Positions 10,140 to 22,002 are shown, counted from the stretch's first letter. The stretch is 64,000 nucleotides of DNA from Periplaneta americana (GCF_040183065.1 NC_091131.1:99758330-99822329); one strand, 5' to 3'. Program-made: numbers and translations. Notes: a model not told the origin generated them from the sequence alone.

Positions 10140-11180
10140 GTTGAGAAACCAGCCCATTTCTTAACATCGGACACCCAGCTTATTTTCACGACTTCGTCAA
10201 ATACACCAGTTGCATGAGCAACCACAATGTACAGATTTTTACAAATGGATCAAAAATATCTAAAGAAGGTGCTATTGATCAGGTCGGATGCGCTTTTGTT
10301 GTATATTGCAACGGCCAAGAAGTGTACACACAAAGGAATAAACTTTCACCTGAATGCTCCATTGTGCAAGCTGAATTATTAGCTATTAAGGAGCCACTGA
10401 TATGGACTAAAATTCATAATTACAATTTTTGCATCTACAGTGATTCACAAACAGCCCTCAAATCTATAGATAATAAGTTTAACTTAAATCCTCTGGTAGT
10501 GGAAATCAGAAGAAATTTAATACCTTGCGACAAACACATTTGCTTCACATGGGTGCGAGGACACTGTGGAACAGCAGGAAATGAAAGAGCTGATGAACTG
10601 GCAAAATGTGCTGCAGTTTCGAACTTCAATTTGAGCTGTAGTCTGTGCCCTTATTCATATGTGAAAAGAAAAATAAATGAGCACATAATGAATAGGTGGA
10701 ACAGTCAGTGGCTATGCAGTACAAAGGGTTCAGTTACGAGAGAAATATTTTGTCCAAGGGTCGACACCCGCTTAAATAGCAACAAAATTATACCGGATTG
10801 TATACTAACGCAATTTTTATCGGGTCATGAGAAATTTGGATCTTATTTAGAACGATTTAAATTACATAAGGACAATGGCTAGTTATATATCTGTGAAGAA
10901 CAGCAAACTGTGGATCACCTTTTGTTTCATTGTCCAGTATTCGAAAACAAAAGATTTATTTTGGTCGGATATTTACATTTTTGTAATGTAATATATGACA
11001 AGCCATTATTCAATATGTTCAGAAAAACATGCTGTTATAAACAGTTTCGTGATTTTATATGTAATATATTTAAGAACTTGTAATTAATTCAAATTAATGT
11101 AGTAGATATAAGTGTTAATTTTAAGTAGCAAGACTGGGTTACCCACATCAAATGAATTCGCATTATAATAATAAAAACTC
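10140..11180 (+). mobile_element. R1/Jockey-like LINE, 3' end only
   Basis: A 5'-truncated non-LTR retrotransposon: RNase H-like domain, terminal zinc-knuckle region, stop at 11081-11083, a short 3' UTR ending in CAAGACTGGGTTACCCACAT, and an AATAATAA tail. The upstream limit is where the frame meets a TGA near 10140. No target duplication was identified. Confidence 0.75.
10214..11083 (+). pseudogene. LINE RNase H domain and C-terminal zinc knuckle
   Basis: The first frame (222 codons) is an RNase HI fold. The first motif reads IFTNGSK where IYTDGSK is usual, so the first catalytic aspartate is asparagine (residue 11). The other acids are present: E54 in VQAELLAIKE, D77 in IYSDSQTAL and D127 in NERADELAK, with GHCG before it. 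A single TAG (10880-10882) interrupts the protein. In the same frame it continues with YICEEQQTVDHLLFHCPVFE, the Cys/His cluster that follows RNase H in R1- and Jockey-type LINEs. The same frame also runs upstream of the ATG for about 20 codons, so that ATG is not a true start. RNase H removes the RNA strand during retrotransposition. This copy is inactive. Confidence 0.85.
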
Positions 11181-11514
11181 AGGCTATAACTATAACCTTA
11201 ATATACTTTTGGGTAAAATAGGATTCAAGAAATTGTATATTCAAATAAATAAATATTACATGCGCAGTCAATTTGGAAATTTATTTAGAAACTATAGACT
11301 GAATTCGATAGAGTCCGAAAAGACGAAAAATAATGACAGTATACCCAAAGAGCTTCATACTACAAATCTGAAAGAAAGAAAACTTTGGGGCGACGGAATA
11401 AAAACTTTAGATCGTAACAGACTACGGGTACTAAAATGGGAAATAATATGGTATCAAATATGATAGCGCACCACAACGTCAGCAACCATGCTCACTGTGA
11501 AATAATTATTTCTC

Positions 11515-11765
11515 TCAGAGGTGCTTAGATCGAGGAGAGCATTTATCTTGGCCATCTCGTTCTTCAGATTTCAATTCTTTGGATTTCTGTCTCTGGAATC
11601 ATATCAAAGAGTATTCGGAGAGATATCATTAGGCTACGCGACGCCTACTACTTGGTCAAAGAGGATCAGTTGCATTGACAACTTAAGATGTACTGCACTG
11701 TGCTAGAGCTTGTCAACACGGAAGGTTAACAGTGGCATAAGTCGCACTTATGCCTTTACTTTGTT
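11515..11765 (+). pseudogene. Mariner/DDE_3-type transposase remnant
   Basis: The frame contains DRGEHLSWPSRSSDFNSLDF followed by CLWNHIKEY. This is the block around the last catalytic acid (usually WPPRSPDL.PLDFFLWGHIK) of mariner-like DDE endonucleases found in insects. A terminal CARACQHGR fragment is visible near 11700. Frameshifts and stops separate the pieces. No inverted repeats were identified. Confidence 0.6.
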
Positions 11766-11984
11766 TTGTCGTTATTTCTGGTTATTTTTATTATTTTATT
11801 TTGGCATTCTTCATCTGATACTACTGTATTTTGTAGCATTCCTTTCACCGGAAGAAGTATTAGGCCCTATTATTTCATGAAAATGCACGTTTTATGTTAT
11901 TAAGTAACTATTTCCAGTAAGAAGCAGAGACGCTGCTGACATTCTCGGCCGGTCTCCATGGATATGTCAAGCGTGGTAGCTGGT

Positions 11985-12298
11985 GATCCAGGAGCGGAAC
12001 CCACTCCCCTCCCGACGGCAGAGGGAGCCTACACCTCAGACCGTTGAGGAGACGGAAGGGGTGGCCTACACCTCAGACCGTTTGAGGTGGAATGTGGGGG
12101 GGGGGGCTTTTGGGGTGGAATGGTATACGGACTTGAAGGGATGGCGGGACTGGTCGTCAGGATGTTGGCGGTTAGGTCGGTTCGGCGTGGGTACGGTCGG
12201 TGGACTTGAACTCATCCCAGGGGCGCACAATAGACCTCAGGTCGCGGTGCACAGGGATGTTCCCCTCCCGGCCTCACAGAGAGAGGGAAAAAAAAAAT
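11985..12298 (+). repeat. GC-rich island with direct repeats
   Basis: This 300 bp block is visibly richer in G and C than the surroundings. The unit GCCTACACCTCAGACCGTT is present twice, 37 bases apart (12027 and 12064). A TCCCCTCCCG segment occurs near both ends (12005 and 12258), each followed by CAGAGGGAG or CAGAGAGAGG, and the block ends in an A-rich run. It looks like a dispersed repeat of unknown class, possibly a SINE or a LINE 5' UTR. The open frame across it is a by-product of composition. Confidence 0.45.
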
Positions 12299-12528
12299 AA
12301 GCCGAGACCATTGCTTCATATTGTTATGTTATTAGTTTATTTACGAGTCTCCAATACAAAATACATTAATCAAGCTAAAACGATTATTACGAGAAAAACA
12401 GATCACTACACATGAACCACGTCAACACGATTATTTGGGACTTACAAAGATTTCTCAAAATATCTCCTTAACTGTTCATTGTAGCGCTTATCTTCATTCT
12501 ATTAGTAAGATATCCTCTAACACGCCCT

Positions 12529-12775
12529 ATCCACATCTGTGGAGTAACAGTTAGCTCGTCTGGCCGCGAAACCAGGTGGCCCGAATTCGATTCCCTGGTT
12601 GAGGTTTTATCAGGGGTTTTCCCTCAACCCAATATGAGCAAATGCTGGTAACTTTCGGTGCTGGACACCGGACTCATTTCACCGGCATTATTACTTCCAT
12701 CTCATTCAGACGCTAATTAACCTAAGATGTTGATAAAGCGTCGTAAAATAACCTACTAAAATAAAATGAAAAATT
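12529..12775 (+). mobile_element. SINE subfamily 1, complete with target duplication
   Basis: Flanked by TAACACGCCCT at 12518-12528 and 12776-12786. It has a tRNA-like head (GGAGTAACAGTTAGC), a central segment (GGTTGAGGTTTTATCAGGGG, then TTTTCCCTCAACC) and a 3' segment (GATGTTGATAAAGCGTCGTA) with an A-rich end. Length is about 247 bp. Confidence 0.9.
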
Positions 12776-12789
12776 TAACACGCCCTCTT

Positions 12790-13745
12790 ATTCTGAGTAG
12801 GCATTTTTCGTACTTCCTGTGTATTGAATAGGTTAAATTATAGCCTTAACAATATGAATCAAGTTTAATTTAAGAATTGCTTCACTGAAGTGCCTGTGTT
12901 ATGTGCGCACAGTAATTAGGCTGCATGGAGAGTGTTTCAGCGGTTACACTGTCGAGTTTAATAATTAATGCTATGCCAACGCTCTACTCAAAAACCCTCA
13001 TTTACACAGTGAAATAGTACAGGTTCGTTTTTTAATCAGAATTCTCTTGTGATTTTCATTCTTTTGTTTCCTCCTGTGGAAAACTCGCACATTGCTACTA
13101 GTCCCGAATCTATTGGGAATGCAATTTGAACACATTTATATGTAAAATGTGATTTGTGGGGGTGATGAGTTGATACGCAAATGATTGTGTACAAAAATAG
13201 AGAGAGGGAAACAATTTATGTGATAGGAATGGGGATGGCACGAAGAGAAAGAGGAAGAAGACAAATTAGTTACTGTGATTTCATTTGTATACCCAGCGCT
13301 TCACTATTTTGTTTTTAGGTTAATGGCGAACAAGCGACAGGGTGGTCACAAATCACCGCGGAATGGTCGGGATTTTGGACTGCTAAAAAAAGGCAGCTAT
13401 AGGCGAAATTTCATAATAAAAATCATCATCGCTGGTTATCTTTTTCTGAAAATCCTTCATCATAATTCAGATTTTAAAATTGGCTGTAACAACTAGTAAC
13501 TTGCGTTAGATTATTTATTCCAGCAAGTGTAGGAACAAGATAAACATTAATTAAGAATTCATTAAATGTTTCTTTCCTTGCCATCATTCCCTTTCCTTCC
13601 TTTCCATCTGTTCGTCTCACTAATATCTCTCCATCCACACCTATCCATTCTATCCATCCATCTTCGTAACTACAAAAGCTCTTAGCACAAATGACTCATT
13701 GTGAGCCCCATAAACTAGAAATTATCCCAGAAGACTTCAGGTACA
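12790..13745. other. Non-coding stretch
   Basis: No gene seen. Pyrimidine-rich low-complexity sequence occupies about 13565-13670. Confidence 0.5.
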
Positions 13746-13749
13746 TTTG

Positions 13750-13792
13750 TATTTATCTACATATCTATCTACATCTATCTATCTATCTACCG
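13750..13792. repeat. ATCT-rich microsatellite
   Basis: Imperfect (ATCT)n and ATCTAC units. Confidence 0.7.
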
Positions 13793-13883
13793 GTGGCATG
13801 AAATGTAATTTTATGTAAGGGAAGCAATAACACAAATATTTATATGTATAATACAAAATTGATAGCAGCCAACTCACCTATAT

Positions 13884-14140
13884 ATGAGGGATTTGGGTGA
13901 AAAAACCAGGCAGCTCCAATTTTTTTCATTTTTGAGTTATTTATGCACAGAGGACAAAAACGTACGCTCAGTAGTTTGGTCAAAGAACCAAGTAGTTCCA
14001 AGAATTACATTCTCAGTTGTAACGCATTTTGGACCTACCTCTTCTGTACATGCTTATTGTTTAGCGGTAAGTTTTTCTTCATTATCTCGAAAAGTACTGA
14101 ATTGGAACTGCCTGGTTTTTTTCCCCAAACCCGTCATATA
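13884..14140. mobile_element. MITE with ~40 bp inverted ends
   Basis: The left end (ATGAGGGATTTGGGTGAAAA, then AACCAGGCAGCTCCAATT) pairs with the right end in inverted orientation (ATGACGGGTTTGGGG, then AAAACCAGGCAGTTCCAATT). Total length is about 257 bp. Flanking TATA on both sides is compatible with a TA target but cannot prove it. No coding capacity. The superfamily is unassigned. Confidence 0.7.
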
Positions 14141-14659
14141 TTTCAAGACTAAGCAATTCTCCTGTCTTTAGCAGCAAAATCATCGATGACCTGGGCATAA
14201 AATTCGTCATTACTGCGAATGGTTTCCAGTAATTTCTTCTCTATAGAATAAGAATAATGAATCCGCCTCAACCAGGATAGGCGGTCAGAGAAAGAATTTT
14301 TGTGACATTTTAAGATTAAAAAAATTCATAGTTCTCACGATTAAATATAAATTCTGCAATAAATTTCTTCTTTTTTCGCTTTATGAACAGGAGAAGCGGT
14401 AGGTTCCCCTTACCGCAGCTGCTTACATCCGCGAACTCACAGCGTTTCACTGGATTAAAATTTATGTACTATGGTATATTAACATTCGGTCCTCACTCGC
14501 CTCACAGTAGCTGCTGGCTGTGTTGTTCATCGTGTGATAGCCTAAATAATTCACATCACATCAATCACAGAATATGTTTCACTAAACCTTTTTCTTAAAT
14601 TTAATAGACCTATTGTTTTTCTAAACGCAACTGGGAGGCCGATAAATGTATATCTAAAG

Positions 14660-15492
14660 TATTTCCTTATTCTGCCACACGATCCAGGTTTTATTGTGAC
14701 TCATAAATGGATTAATATATTTCGTGAAACGGGAAATGTTCAAGATGAGAAATTGAGAAACGAAAAAGATGACGTACAGTGCTCGCAGAAGGAACTCTAC
14801 ATGACAACGAACACCGTCTGGAAAATTCGCCTAAAATTTCTTCGGCGTCTTTCTCAGCAAACGGGAATTTCCTACACTTCCGTACGAGATGCTACGGAGT
14901 TACTTACCCGTATAAATTACAGTGGTGCAAGAAGCTAAACCGGATTATCCAGTACTTAAGAGTAGAGCTTGTTTAATAGATTTTGAGTAAAGAGCATGAC
15001 AAAGAAATTGAACGTAATCTCATTTTTCTTTCCGACGAAGTTTGGCTCCATTTACGTCAATATGTTAATACGCAAAACAACCGATGCTGAAGTTCCGAAA
15101 AAACTTAATCTGCCTCATAAGGAACTTAGTGCGAACTTAGAAATGATAGAATAACAAGCCCTTGTTTCGCATTTTTCCAGCAGGAATCTGCGGCAGCACA
15201 TACAGCCAATATTTTTCTTGGAGGCAATTCGTGATACATTACGAAAGAGTTATCACTAACACCATATGGTCCCCTCGATCATCCAATCTAACCCCCTGTA
15301 ATTATCATCTCTGCGGAACATTAAATGATAATTCACACACCATAGACGAACTAAAGAATAAAATCCGGCAAAAGATTAATTCAATTTCTGAAAGAGAACT
15401 ACGTAAGGTGATGGGTAATTTTATAAGTATATGTCAGAAATGTGTGTAGGAATAAGGCAGAAAGTTCTAACATCTCCTTGTAATATATGGGT
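14660..15492 (+). pseudogene. Mariner/DDE_3-type transposase pseudogene
   Basis: Pieces in order are a helix-turn-helix end (THKWINIFRETGNVQ), a linker with the GISYTSVRDATELL pattern, then WSPRSSNLTPCNYHLCGTL around the last catalytic acid, IDELKNKIRQKINSISEREL, and a C-terminus MGNFISICQKCV followed after two stops by FQHLL-like sequence. This order matches the DUF4817-associated mariner-like transposases common in insects. Multiple frame changes and stops break it, and the segment with the first two catalytic aspartates is eroded. No flanking inverted repeats were found. Confidence 0.75.
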
Positions 15493-15903
15493 GAATACAG
15501 TTCCAGAAAAAAAAAATGTTCGCCCGAGTTCTAGATTCAACGCATTGCGCATGCACAGTGGCCCAAAGCAATGGTACACACGAGATCGGTTTGGCAGTTA
15601 TTGAAATTAATTTTACATCGATTTTTAACGTAGCCCGAAAGGAATTTGAAAAGATGCGATGAAAATTGATCTACCTATAATTCTTAATAGTAGATTAATA
15701 TTTATAAATCGTGTAGTTTACTAAATGATGGTAAATAAAATAAACCTGCATAATTGAGTAAATAAACTCTTTCCTCAGTCCTCAACAGTATCCGAGTCCT
15801 GAACTTTGTAGTCTGCGAACAAGCACGCTAGCACAGAACTGTCGGAATGCTTACGATGAATTGTCATAATCGAGGTTGTCGCATGTATCGAGTTTGTTTA
15901 ATA

Positions 15904-17844
15904 CACTGGCCAACAAAAAAATTTTTTTTTGAATGTTTCTTGCACTTCATGAGTCAATTCTTACTAATTTTGGGTTGAGAAAAACGAATATGACAATGAA
16001 AAATTTTTCTTAGCTCTAGTTTCTATGATACACAATAGGTGGAAGTATTTCAGTTTAACGGATTAAGAGAAAACGATACATTTTAATTACATATGCCAAC
16101 AACATTGAAAGTGCATTTAATTTTTGTTAAATGGCAGTTACATTCTAAAAGTTCTAAATTTATGGAAGAATACCTGGCAGATGGTTGGGTCTGAAGAGAG
16201 TCATGTATGGCTTCATAAGATCGTCGTCTTTTAGCTTGCCTCTTGTAAGTGAGTTCCGGAGCATCCCTACGCAAAGACCAGCAGTAATCCGCAAGCATTG
16301 TTTCATTCCAGCGGCCCTGATATCTTTGTTCTATAACAGAAATATCGTGATGGAACCTTCCTCCGTGTTCATCACTGAAAACTCCACAACTAGGAGGGAA
16401 AGAGTCTAGGTGGGAGTGGAGAAAATGGATTTTAAGGGACATTTTGCATCCGAGTTGATGGTATTTTTGCAGGAGCACTGTCACCAACTGAGTGTAGTTA
16501 TCATCTCTTTTGTTGCCTAAAAATCCATGAATAACTCCCTTGAAGGCTTCCCAAACTTCCTTTCCTTTCCCCGCCAAAACTTGGTCAAATGCAGGATCCT
16601 TTACAAGTTCTTGAATTTGTGGCCTGAAAAAATACCTTCCTTGACTTTGGCATCACTTAATTTCGGAAATTTCTCTCTTACGTACTTAAAGGCCTGTCCT
16701 TCTTGGTTCATACCTATGACAAAATATTTTATGAAACCGAGCTTAATATGCAGGGGTGGAAGAAGAACATCTTTTTGGTCCACGAGATGCTCGGCAACAA
16801 CATTTTTCTCGCTAGGGTTATGATTTCTTGCAGGCCAGTCTGCCTGAATATAATGTGATTTCCTATCCCTGCTGTCTCACATACATAAAAAGCAGCAATA
16901 TTTTGTGTACCCCAGTTGCATTCCTAAGAGTACAGCAATGACTTTTAGATCACCACAGACTTTCCACTTGTGTTCATGATATTCGATTGAGTCGAAGAGG
17001 GCTGTCATATTTGCATAAGTCTCCTTCACGTGTACTCCATGACCAACAGGAATAGAAGGAAGACGGTTGCCATCGTGAAGTAATACAGCTTTCAAACTAA
17101 GCTTGGAGGAGTCTATGAATAGCCTCCATTCAGTTGGATCATGGTTCAAATTCAAACATTTCATCAAGCCATTAATGTCCCAGCAAACAAGATTGTTTTT
17201 CTTCTAAAAAAAATAGAAGCAGATCCCTGTGACGTTGTCTGTACTGTGAGACCCTGACATCACGTTCGAGAAGATTCCATTGCTGTAGTCTAGACCCTAG
17301 AATTTCTGCCTTCTCCTTTTACAGGTCAAGGTCTCTAATGAGATCACTCAATTCCGCTTGACTCAGTCTGTGCGGTTTATCATTTTTTTTTTTCTTAAAA
17401 ATCAGGGTCCTGGGATGTGGAAGGCTTGTTGGGTTCTTATTCTTGTTCCACACTGTCTTCATTTTCTACTTCAAACTCACAATTTTCGTGGCATTTTTAC
17501 AAATTTTACGCTTTAAAAACACTTCCAAACCAGAAATTCCGCATTAATTACAGCAGAAACAATATGAAATTCACAGTGACAGCAATAATATCTATGTTTG
17601 TAACTTACAAACAGCTGAAGAACATTTGTTTTTTTATTATTTGACAGGTGTGCCAACTTCCAAAACAAAATTTCCCCCAAATTTCCCCCAAACTGAAAAT
17701 GTTGACTCTAAAAAATGGAATGTCACTTTATCTCCAAAGCAAGAGCTAATCTGTCATTTTTATGGTGATTTTTTAATTCAGCAGGTGGAAATACATAAGA
17801 ATTAGCTATTTTTGAGCCCGAAACATTTTCATTGTTGACCAGTG
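15904..17844 (-). mobile_element. Unclassified 1.94 kb TIR element with a conserved arthropod gene
   Basis: The ends CACTGGCCAACAA (15904-15916) and inverted CACTGGTCAACAA (17844-17832) match at 12 of 13 positions and are each bordered by TA, as for a TA-duplicating cut-and-paste transposon. The inner flanks also share AATGTTTC soon after the repeat. The only gene inside, on the minus strand, belongs to a conserved protein family that I know only as hypothetical multi-copy proteins in arthropods. The combination implies that the protein is the transposase or its passenger. The unit shows no match to the ends of the hAT, Harbinger, mariner or pogo elements elsewhere in this window. Confidence 0.6.
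16083..17480 (-). pseudogene. Conserved arthropod protein of unknown function, broken copy
   Basis: Read on the minus strand the pieces are, in order: HRLSQAELSDLIRDLDL and KAEILGSRLQQWNLLERDV (17370-17240); CLNLNHDPTEWRLFIDSSKL (17160); PSIPVGHGVHVKETYANM; KVCGDLKVIAVLLGMQLGYT then KYCCFLC (16970-16880); a TGA stop where tryptophan is expected before DSRDRKSHY; DVLLPPLHIKLGFIKYFVIG (16760); VREKFPKLSDAKVKEGIF; a frameshift in an A/T run near 16625; QELVKDPAFDQVLAGKGKEV; LGCKMSLKIHFLHSHLDSFP, SDEHGGRFHHDISVIEQRYQ and MLADYCWSLRRDAPE (16440-16240). Conserved acids in FIDSS, CGDLKV and SDEHGGRFH could form an RNase H-like DDE set, and CCFLC with nearby histidines could bind zinc. Both are inference. 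At least three disruptions make it a pseudogene. Confidence 0.75.
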
Positions 17845-18409
17845 TAATGATTCTTAGGTATTAATGTTATCTTACTTTCAGATTAATTTCGTGCTTTTTT
17901 ACATTATTTGTGAAATACCTTCCTGTACGTTGTTAAATTGTTGTGGTGTGAATCGTGTTCTGTAAGAAGCTTCAAGAGACGGACCATTTTTTTTTTTTGT
18001 TTCTGGGACTGTAAATGTAAAAAACTTTTAAAATAAAAGTAAATAGTATATTGTTACACAATCACGAGCGCCCAGTTCAACCGCGAAATCTTGTTTCCGG
18101 TCGGCGGGGAGCATGCGCTCCAGAGCACGTGAACTCCAAGGCGCACTCGTGTTTCACAGATAAAGTGATCTCTTTGTATTTGAGTAAAAACATCGTTTAA
18201 AATTATTTTTAAACTGTCGGGTGTTTATATCCCAACTTTTATAACAGCTTTATAATATTTCATCATTAGTTCGAATTCCACCCAAGGCGTGAGTATGTTA
18301 CCCTTCGTCGCACTCATTTCATATAAATAAAAATGAATATGAATTAAGTTAAGACTATGCCAGAGAAAAATTAAAAGCAGAAGTCGCTGTAATTTCAAGG
18401 TACGAGAAG

Positions 18410-19307
18410 TAAACTTGCCAACTTTCGTAAATAAAAATTAGGGGCACAAACGTTACTGACAATTTTATTGCAATATTTATTTCTATCTATCAATAGAACC
18501 ATCCCAATTCATATGTAAAAAAAATTACAAACTTACCAAAATCGCCACAAAACAAGTTGAAAAATATAAATTCCTTATATAAAAAAGTTAACTTGTTGAA
18601 ACTAGGAACTCATCATATTGATGTAATTACTAATCTAATATAAACTAATCTAACTTAATGTAACCTGAACTAACCCGAACTAACCTAACCTACGTACATA
18701 AAAGATTTCAGCCACTCTTCTCGGACGTTTACGTGATTTATCACCAGAACTATCAGATCTTATCACACTTGAGGGGCTACGGTATTTTATAAGTCTTCGT
18801 TGTTTTCCTCATTGATATCTATATCTATCGTAGAAGTGGTCGTATAATTTTGTTCTTTTTTTCCACTTTTTCGCCGAAACCAGTGAATGATCCATCAAGT
18901 GGAATAAAGTGGGCATAATACTGAATGTCGCCAAACTAAAGTCAAAGTGCATAAGATGAGCTGTAGGCTGTGATCAAACCTGCCCTATCTTGTGTAGGTA
19001 TGATCATTGCACCCGTCACTCTGTTGACACATCAGCAAGAATTAAATTTCTGTCTTGAACATGCGTACTATAATTAGAATCATTCCTTCGTTTCGTCACA
19101 TGTCATATTGGAAGCATGTTTATATGAGACTGTTTGGAATTATCTTCCAACCCAATTTACATCCAACAATATGACAGGAACGAAAATCAGCTGTAAATGT
19201 CTAATATGCCATGAAATCGGGACTTTTGATGCATTTGCAAATTATTTCGGGACGCAATGGTCGAAATCGGGACTGTCCCGGGAAATACGAGACGGTTGGC
19301 AAGCCTA
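18410..19307. mobile_element. hAT-type element (TARRCTTGCCAAC ends)
   Basis: The left end TAAACTTGCCAACTTTCGT and inverted right end TAGGCTTGCCAACCGTCTCG are flanked by a perfect 8 bp duplication, ACGAGAAG (18402-18409 and 19308-19315). The 898 bp interior contains no complete transposase. Short frames such as SCKCLICHEIGTFDAF (minus the usual context) near 19200 hint at an eroded zinc finger but cannot be assigned. It is non-autonomous. Confidence 0.85.
18640..18700. repeat. Degenerate TAACC-type repeats
   Basis: A run of imperfect CTAAC/TAACC units (CTAACTTAATGTAACC, then CTAACCTAACCTAC) inside the 18410-19307 element, resembling the insect telomere complement CCTAA. Confidence 0.4.
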
Positions 19308-19319
19308 ACGAGAAGGCAC

Positions 19320-21700
19320 TTACATAGAATTTAATTCGAAATTATAGACGCAATTATACATAAAGATTAGTGGAAAGATTATCAAATACGGAGCACTGCA
19401 CTGCAATAAGTAATGTCAACAAACAATCCGATATAAATTCGATAACTTTTTGTTTTGTAGAAGTAATATAGAACATACATAGAAAATATAATCTTAAATC
19501 AATCTGGTCCAAAATTTTTTGTAAATATGTCATTATCTAGCAAAAAGAAAAGGCAAAAATTTTCTTGTAAAATGTATTAAGTTTAGGCCTACTATACACT
19601 CCAGGTACAATACACCATTAGAGCGATTTTTTCTCAAAATGTTCGCTATCGTAAGCTGGAATAGTTCTTTTCGCTTTTATTTAATAAACGTAAGATATAT
19701 GTTATATATATATTATTATATATTATTTTAATGTACCGAAGTACATATGATATTTCCATGCATCAACACGTAGAGCTGAAAACCCGGGTTCAAATCCCGG
19801 AGAGAATTTTTCTCCATTCCATTACTCTTTCATCGCAAAACGTAAGATAGCTAAGATGATCTACTAGTACTAATATTTCGTTATAAATTTGACAATCGCC
19901 AAGTCTGCTGACGGAGCTGAAACACTATCTTCAAATTTTACGGTAATTTTCACAAAGGTCAGAAATTTGAAGAAATAAAAATAGATTCTCGAAGACAATT
20001 AAAATGTTGACAATAATAACTATTGAGTATGGCTAGTGGATTCAGTTTGTACGTACAGTATAAAATAACATCTATAACTCTCATTCAAAAATAATCTGAA
20101 TCGAATTCTTCAGTTGTCTCGTCCGAAGGAAGATGCTTATGCTCACACTTTCCCTCTTGCCCTACCTTAAATAAAGCCAAGCCCGCTTCCTACGTATCCT
20201 ATTCAGGTTAAGATGCCCCTTGGGGGTTAAACGGGAGTTTACAAACCTCTACTACAACTTTGTGAAAGCACTTCTATTCAAAATGACATCCCTTCCGCAC
20301 TGAACGCTATGGTGCAGGATACAACAGTCTCGTTTCGTATTCTGAAAAGTTGTTCCTTGAAAATTTTATTTAATGAAGCTTCACCAACTGCTGCGATTAC
20401 GCAGCGTCGAACAGAGAATTGTAGTCGTAGAGAATATGTGCAAAGAAGAGACTTCATTGACTACCAGAACTTCGGTATACATTATGAAGCAATTGTAAGT
20501 CTGGAATCTCGGGTGTCCTGAAAAATGGCAAATCGTGGCATTTGCCGCAGTTGGAATCGCGCACCATTAACGAATATCTTAGCGTCGACGTGATTTAAAC
20601 TAAGGTAGTGACGCTATGTTAAAATAAAAGGACAATGAAGTATGCAAAAGCTTAAGTAGAACTTTATAGTACACGAGAACTACGGTGGAAGGTTCGGAGA
20701 CAGTCTGAAGAATAGAAGTGGTTCGTTGAGATGTTCTGTAATGAACTAAGACTTCAGTGCAGTCCCGGCTTCGTGCTCACTCATCACATCATGGAATCCC
20801 TAACTATGTTCATGAAGTGCAGTGGTCTTCGGTCTTTTGTAGGTAATAAACCAAATTAAAACCAACCAGAAACAAGCAGCAACATAATTATTACGGAATT
20901 TATCCTGAACTTATTTTAAGTACGTGTACTATAAAAGTAAAATCTTCTTGTAAATTACCAAAAACTATACATTTTTGCTTTAGCATTGTACGAAGTATAA
21001 AGAGAAACTAGTGAGTAAGTGTAAAATATCCAGGGCCGGGTATTTATGGAGTTCGCGAAAATCACGACGTAATAGATATATAATAGATTTTTACTAATCT
21101 TTACGAATTAAGTGATTCTGATTAATAATATGCGGATAAAACAATCGCGAAATAGAGTTCTAATAGCGAAATATGAACACATTCGTGAATTATTACTATT
21201 GCGTCTTTTTATAGCGAATTTCATATTGAGTTTTTTCGGATTTTTTTTTTCACTTCAATTTGTTATATATCCAAGTAGGCTACAGGTTTTCTGATTACAT
21301 TACTGAACTGAAAAGACGGAGAATTCAACATTTCACCAATAATTTGAAAGTGTTAATTTGAGGGCTCGAATTTTTTTCGTTTTTAATGAATGTGTGTTAA
21401 ATACAGTCTCAATCCTACAAATATTGTATTAGTCATACCGCACATTTACCAGAATCCAACGAACCTTTAATGTTAATTATTTGTAAAGTAATATTCATAC
21501 TGAGTTAATACTCCAATTCCAAAATAACTGTATTTTCCAAAACGTGTATGATAAACTATTATTATAATCTGTATTAAATTGTTCATATTGTTCATATAGT
21601 GTACAATAGTTTTTTAACCCTTAAATTCACAAAGTATCCTATAGGATACAACAGGTTAATAGGCTATATGCTATAATTTTAATAGAACAGAAAAAAGACC
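19320..21700. other. Mostly unassigned non-coding stretch
   Basis: An isolated B-box-like GGGTTCAAATCCC lies at about 19787-19799. The preceding CCGAAGTACAT..ATATTTCC..TGCA resembles a segment of the outer Helitron at 31672, so a small Helitron fragment may sit at 19733-19770. No supported gene was found. The open frame at 20309-20521 has no recognisable domain. Confidence 0.4.
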
Positions 21701-21707
21701 AGCTCTG

Positions 21708-21940
21708 TAGGGGTCTGCATGCTGGTCTCTTACTCAGAGGGCCCGGGTTCGATTCCCGGTCGGATTGAATTTCCTGGTTGAGGATTTTCAGGATTTTTCC
21801 TCAACCGTAAGACAAATGCCAGGAAATTCGGACTACAACATCCCTGAAAATCATCGGCCTCATTCATCACCGAAATCATATTATAACAACTCAGTAATAT
21901 ACATACAGTCGCCATCTAGTTCACAACAATAGAACCAGTC
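21708..21940 (+). mobile_element. SINE subfamily 3
   Basis: The head has B box GGTTCGATTCC (21746-21756). The shared central domain follows: CCTGGTTGAGGATTTTCAGG, TTTTTCCTCAACC and AAATGCCAGGAAATTCGG. The tail ends near CACCGAAATCATA, unlike the GCGTCGT tail of subfamilies 1 and 2, so it shares only the middle module. Limits are approximate. Confidence 0.7.
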
Positions 21941-22002
21941 TCAACAATAGTACACAGGCCTTCGGATATGACCAAAGATGTTAAAGCGAGTATAAATAAC
22001 AG

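Noticed and set aside
12200-12415. Open frames in the GC-rich island
   Set aside because: Several overlapping frames stay open because of base composition, with no domain and a repeat structure beneath.
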